Shown here one piece after another: positions 60,685 through 64,000 of a stretch of DNA of 64,000 nucleotides. The translations under genes and the position numbers were made by a program. Position 1 is the first letter of the stretch. Each line of letters starts with the position of its first letter. The notes beneath the pieces were generated by a model. The model searched no databases. It saw only the letters and a list, made by a program, of their open reading frames with translations, and was not told the DNA's origin. This DNA is from Ampullaceana balthica (lineage: Eukaryota > Mollusca > Gastropoda > Lymnaeidae): contig CALYLW010000493.1 of NCBI GenBank assembly GCA_944989445.1, positions 259,761 to 323,760 of the forward strand. Reading direction: 5' to 3'.

Positions 60685-62238
60685 AATGTTTATGGTGTGA
60701 AAAATACATTGCTTAGCTTTTTTTAAAAGCCATATTCCCCACCCCCCACAAAATGATAAAGTCAACATACACAAAAAGCAGGTAAATTTTAAAATTTTAT
60801 TTAAGTCAGATATGTCTATGATATTAACAAAGAACATGGTAGAAAAATAAAATAAAGTTATTTACACAGCATATTGTTAATATTTAATATTATTGGAATG
60901 ATTGCAATATTTCAAGTAAATATTTCAGTCTAGAGTTTGATTTATTTTATAACTACTTATTATGTTCAAAATTTGTATGTAATTTTATATATTACAAAAA
61001 AATTAAAGTAAAAAGGAATAATAAATGTTATTAATTGAGCAAGAGAAAAAAACAAATAATTTGTTGTGAACAAACTAATTAAATATAAAATTCCTTCTAA
61101 GAAAAATATTGATGAATTTTAAACACTATTATGAAAAGTGGTGAGATGCAATATAGAAACCAAAATGTTAATCTTTAACTTCCATATTATAGGTCTCTTT
61201 AATTTGTAATTTACAGATAAAAATCTCAATATGTGAAGAAACAAGGCACCTGAATTTTTCACATTTTTAATGATAAATAATACATAAAAATTCAGTTTAA
61301 ATGATATTTACTTTCTTACAAAACATAAAATCAACTTACACACTAGTTTTAATGCTAAATGTGTGCTTTAAAAAAATAGGCATGATTAATTAGATATTTT
61401 TTTTAAAGAATGAAAAAAGAAGAAATGATTTCATTTTACATTTAACTCCATATCTGGTTTTTAAGGTTGGACAAATACATTACCTTAGAAGTATGTAGAA
61501 AAAAACTGAGTGGCAAATTGTGTCTTGAAAAGAAAACTTCAAATTTGAGGAATGGTATTTCATTAGTTTGTTCTACATGTTGCCTTGGAAGTACTTGTAA
61601 AATATTTCAATATAATATAAGTAATGGCTGAAATAAAAAAAAATCTCTACCATTCCTTAAAAAAAACCAAAAACACATCAGTTATCTTTCAGAAACGCAA
61701 AAAAACTACATACAATTTTTCCATCACAAGCACACATTTACTATCTATATTTTCATGTGCACACAAATATGTACATTGGCACAAACAACTGTACAGAAGT
61801 CAATGTGATAAATTATGCACATGGACAAATTTCTTGAAAAGGCCTTCTAAAGAGTATCATTATTACAGGTATTCAATATAAAAATGTCTCTTGAAAACTA
61901 TAAAAGTTTACCTGAATAGTTAAACAGAGCATAATAATAATATTGTATGTAATTAACTGGAAAATATGCAAGTAAAATTGATAAAATTATTAACATCAAA
62001 TCGTGTCAATTTCAATATTTAAGATGTGTATAAAATCAATCTATAAAATTCAATTATTCATACTGTTTTCTTCCAATTCTAAATAAGGTTTTTTAGTGTA
62101 TAGTGTATGAAAAAAAAGTAAAGTCATCCAGGATTCCTGTTGCATAAAATCTATAGATAAAATTTTTTAACTAGAAATACCCCACTTATTCACATTCACT
62201 CATTGAGATTAACTTTCAAAATTATCTTATCACTGTTT

Positions 62239-62825
62239 CTACAACACAAAATTTAACAGAACTATGAATACAAACAAAAGAAGGCTTGAGGATATAGCAG
62301 CTGCCCCGGCTTTACGACATTTAAGAGTTTCAAATCTGAAATAATAATTTTAGTATTACAAATGCAGTAATTCTTAAATCATAAATTATTTTCATTTCTT
62401 TTAAATTATTTTAATTAACTGCTTTATTCTGTTAAATATTAACAATGTTATGAACAACTAAAATTTATTTAATAGCTCAAAAGCACTAATTTTTTGTACA
62501 GCTTAAAATAGTAAAATAATTCGGCTGCCTACTATCTTCCAGTTTCAAAATTTTACACAATTGCGTGGAGGATTTTTAAAACTTATAATTAAACAAGTAA
62601 ATGAATTTACTGCAGGAATGTAAAGCTAGCCAAAAAGTAAATTGAAATATAGCACCTAAATAAAACTAACCTGTCAGGGATTCCTTGCATCATTTTTTTG
62701 TACTCCTGCTCCATTGTCTGCCCATCAAAGTACCAGTTGAGATCATTAAATGTGTATTCAAAACCTTGCCTGCACTCACATTTGTAGTAGCCTGTACTAT
62801 ATCTTCGGCCTTCCCATGGCACACA
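62239..62825 (-). CDS. Last two exons of an ectodomain protein, GPR158-like, with hydrophobic tail
   Basis: Exon 62671-62825 (acceptor CACTAG, donor GTTAGT) and exon 62239-62335 (acceptor TTTCAG, stop TAG at 62239-62241) join in frame through a split AG|A codon. The 84 residues read CVPWEGRRYSTGYYKCECRQ, then GFEYTFNDLNWYFDGQTMEQ, then EYKKMMQGIPDRFETLKCRK, then a small-residue and hydrophobic tail (AGAAAISSS followed by about 13 apolar residues) to the stop. The Cys spacing (C...CEC...C) and the YFDGQTM/EYK block recall, from memory, the EGF-like stalk of the GPR158/GPR179 orphan receptor ectodomain, but no seven-helix domain follows. The tail looks like a GPI-attachment signal or a single membrane anchor. 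Upstream exons lie beyond 64000 or were not recognised. Exon structure is well supported; family assignment is tentative. Confidence 0.6.
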
Positions 62826-64000
62826 CTAGTGGAAAGATTTGTAAATGTAACCATCTTAAATTCTTAACTTTGAAATTGAAATATCATGACAATTAACACT
62901 GTAAAATAATTATATATAAACTTTTAACAAAGATATGAAAAAAAATTGTATGTTTAGTTTTAAAGAAATGTATATTTAGGCAACAAATAAATAAAATTAA
63001 GTAATTTTCACTTTCATATCAAGCTTTATTAGTTACTTTAAATATATTTTTGTATACAAATTAAGTAAAAATTGTATCAAGTTTGAGATTTGAATTAGAA
63101 TACATGTTAATGTGTGTATTGTTTGTACCTTTGAGGTGATATAGTAAAATTAATATAAAAAGCAAGATTTTTAACAAATGTGTCAGCTTAAAAAAAAAGT
63201 ACAAGAAGCAAAACTCATAATATTCTGAAATGACCACAAAGACATGTTTAAGCGTTGTCACTCCTGTATATGGTGTCGACCTTCGCTGCCACTGTTATTG
63301 ACACTAGGAAATAATCACAACCTTCATCCCGTGACTATTCCGCCAGTGCCAAGGACAGGAACAGGAGTGCTAGTTTAGCAGCACATAGAACAGTTATCTC
63401 AATAATAAGTGCTTGGATTACATGCAGAATTTTGTTAGAGCTGGAAATGATTTTCTCTAAAAAAAACTTTTCGTCGCATAAAAATGTTTAAGACTCATGA
63501 AAGAAGTCTTCAAAAATAAATAAATGCTCAAAACCCTTAAATAAACATTGTTTATTATTCAAATATGACTTTAGCAATGATAAAAGTTGCTCTAAAAACT
63601 CTTAATTAAGTGTAAAGATCCGCTGAGACATAGATACGCTTTCAAATAATAAAACGATATTTTCATATTTTTGCAATAAATAATCTTCCATATTAATTTC
63701 TGAAAATTCAATTATATGCACAAATATTATTAAAAAAAAACCCAATAACCTAATACCTATAAGTGATATTTCTATAGGGTTATTGTATATTACCAGATAA
63801 TGCTCTACTTGAACTGGAACAATAACTAATGTTTATTTTGATATCTTTTAAATGCCTTAGATTTTAAAAAAAACACACTCATTTTTTTCAGTTGAGTACA
63901 ATGTCTTAAGAAAATATTACATTTACTGCTCTTTCCATTGACATTAAAAAGTGCGAGACTGTTGTTACAAAAAAAAATCCTATCAACCACTGTCTCAAGC
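62826..64000. other. Intron or upstream region of the last gene
   Basis: No further exon recognised on the minus strand. It holds one small inverted-repeat island (63258-63372); the rest is AT-rich. Confidence 0.4.
63258..63372. repeat. Small inverted-repeat island
   Basis: CACTCCTGTATATGG at the left and ACAGGAACAGGAGTG at the right bracket a segment clearly richer in G and C than its surroundings. It may be a small MITE. It has no open frame with splice sites that would join the 62825 exon. Confidence 0.4.

Larger units (their letters stand above)
57962..62238. other. 3' flanks of convergent genes
   Basis: No exon is seen. The left part (to about 58880) is the probable PRDM4-like 3' UTR. 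The right part probably includes the 3' UTR of the minus-strand gene ending at 62239. One MITE (60431-60684) is listed separately. Confidence 0.5.

Overview
The window is AT-rich animal nuclear DNA. Split genes with GT-AG introns, a TFIID subunit, a cleavage stimulation factor subunit and a PRDM zinc-finger gene place it in Metazoa. The dense cover of short inverted-repeat transposons and a tRNA-headed SINE suggests an invertebrate, most likely a gastropod mollusc. The species-level guess is weak, because it rests on general resemblance and not on a database search.

Five genes can be supported. From left to right: (1) an unrecognised 297-residue protein with basic coiled coils (minus, 2418-3311), which probably has a spliced 5' leader; (2) TAF13 (plus, 14189-17390), four coding exons giving 124 residues; (3) CSTF3/CstF-77 (minus, 21410-38400), 21 coding exons giving 748 residues; (4) a PRDM4-like PR/SET zinc-finger gene (plus, 44601-57961), 11 coding exons giving about 2347 residues, about 1795 of them from one 5385-base exon; (5) the last two exons of a minus-strand gene (62239-62825) encoding a Cys-containing ectodomain piece followed by a hydrophobic tail. 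TAF13 and CSTF3 are tail-to-tail, CSTF3 and PRDM4-like are head-to-head, and PRDM4-like and the last gene are tail-to-tail. No operon-like or pathway link between neighbours is implied, although TAF13 and CSTF3 both serve general mRNA synthesis.

The rest is mostly mobile DNA. Regions 1-14 kb and 35-43 kb are transposon-rich. They hold many non-autonomous hAT-type elements with 8-bp target duplications, a PIF/Harbinger-like family with TAA/TTA targets and TGACGTCA motifs, six copies of one tRNA-derived SINE plus one tail fragment, and three 5'-truncated ends of a LINE. The SINE and the LINE share the same 3' tail, which is the best evidence in the window for a SINE-LINE partnership. At 11.9-14.06 kb, just upstream of TAF13, elements are nested inside each other. 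At 4.3-8.8 kb two copies of one element face each other. At 39.0-40.45 kb there is a tandem and inverted array, and GC-rich dyads flank a 2.5-kb segment of CSTF3 intron 1. No conventional tRNA, rRNA or CRISPR was found.
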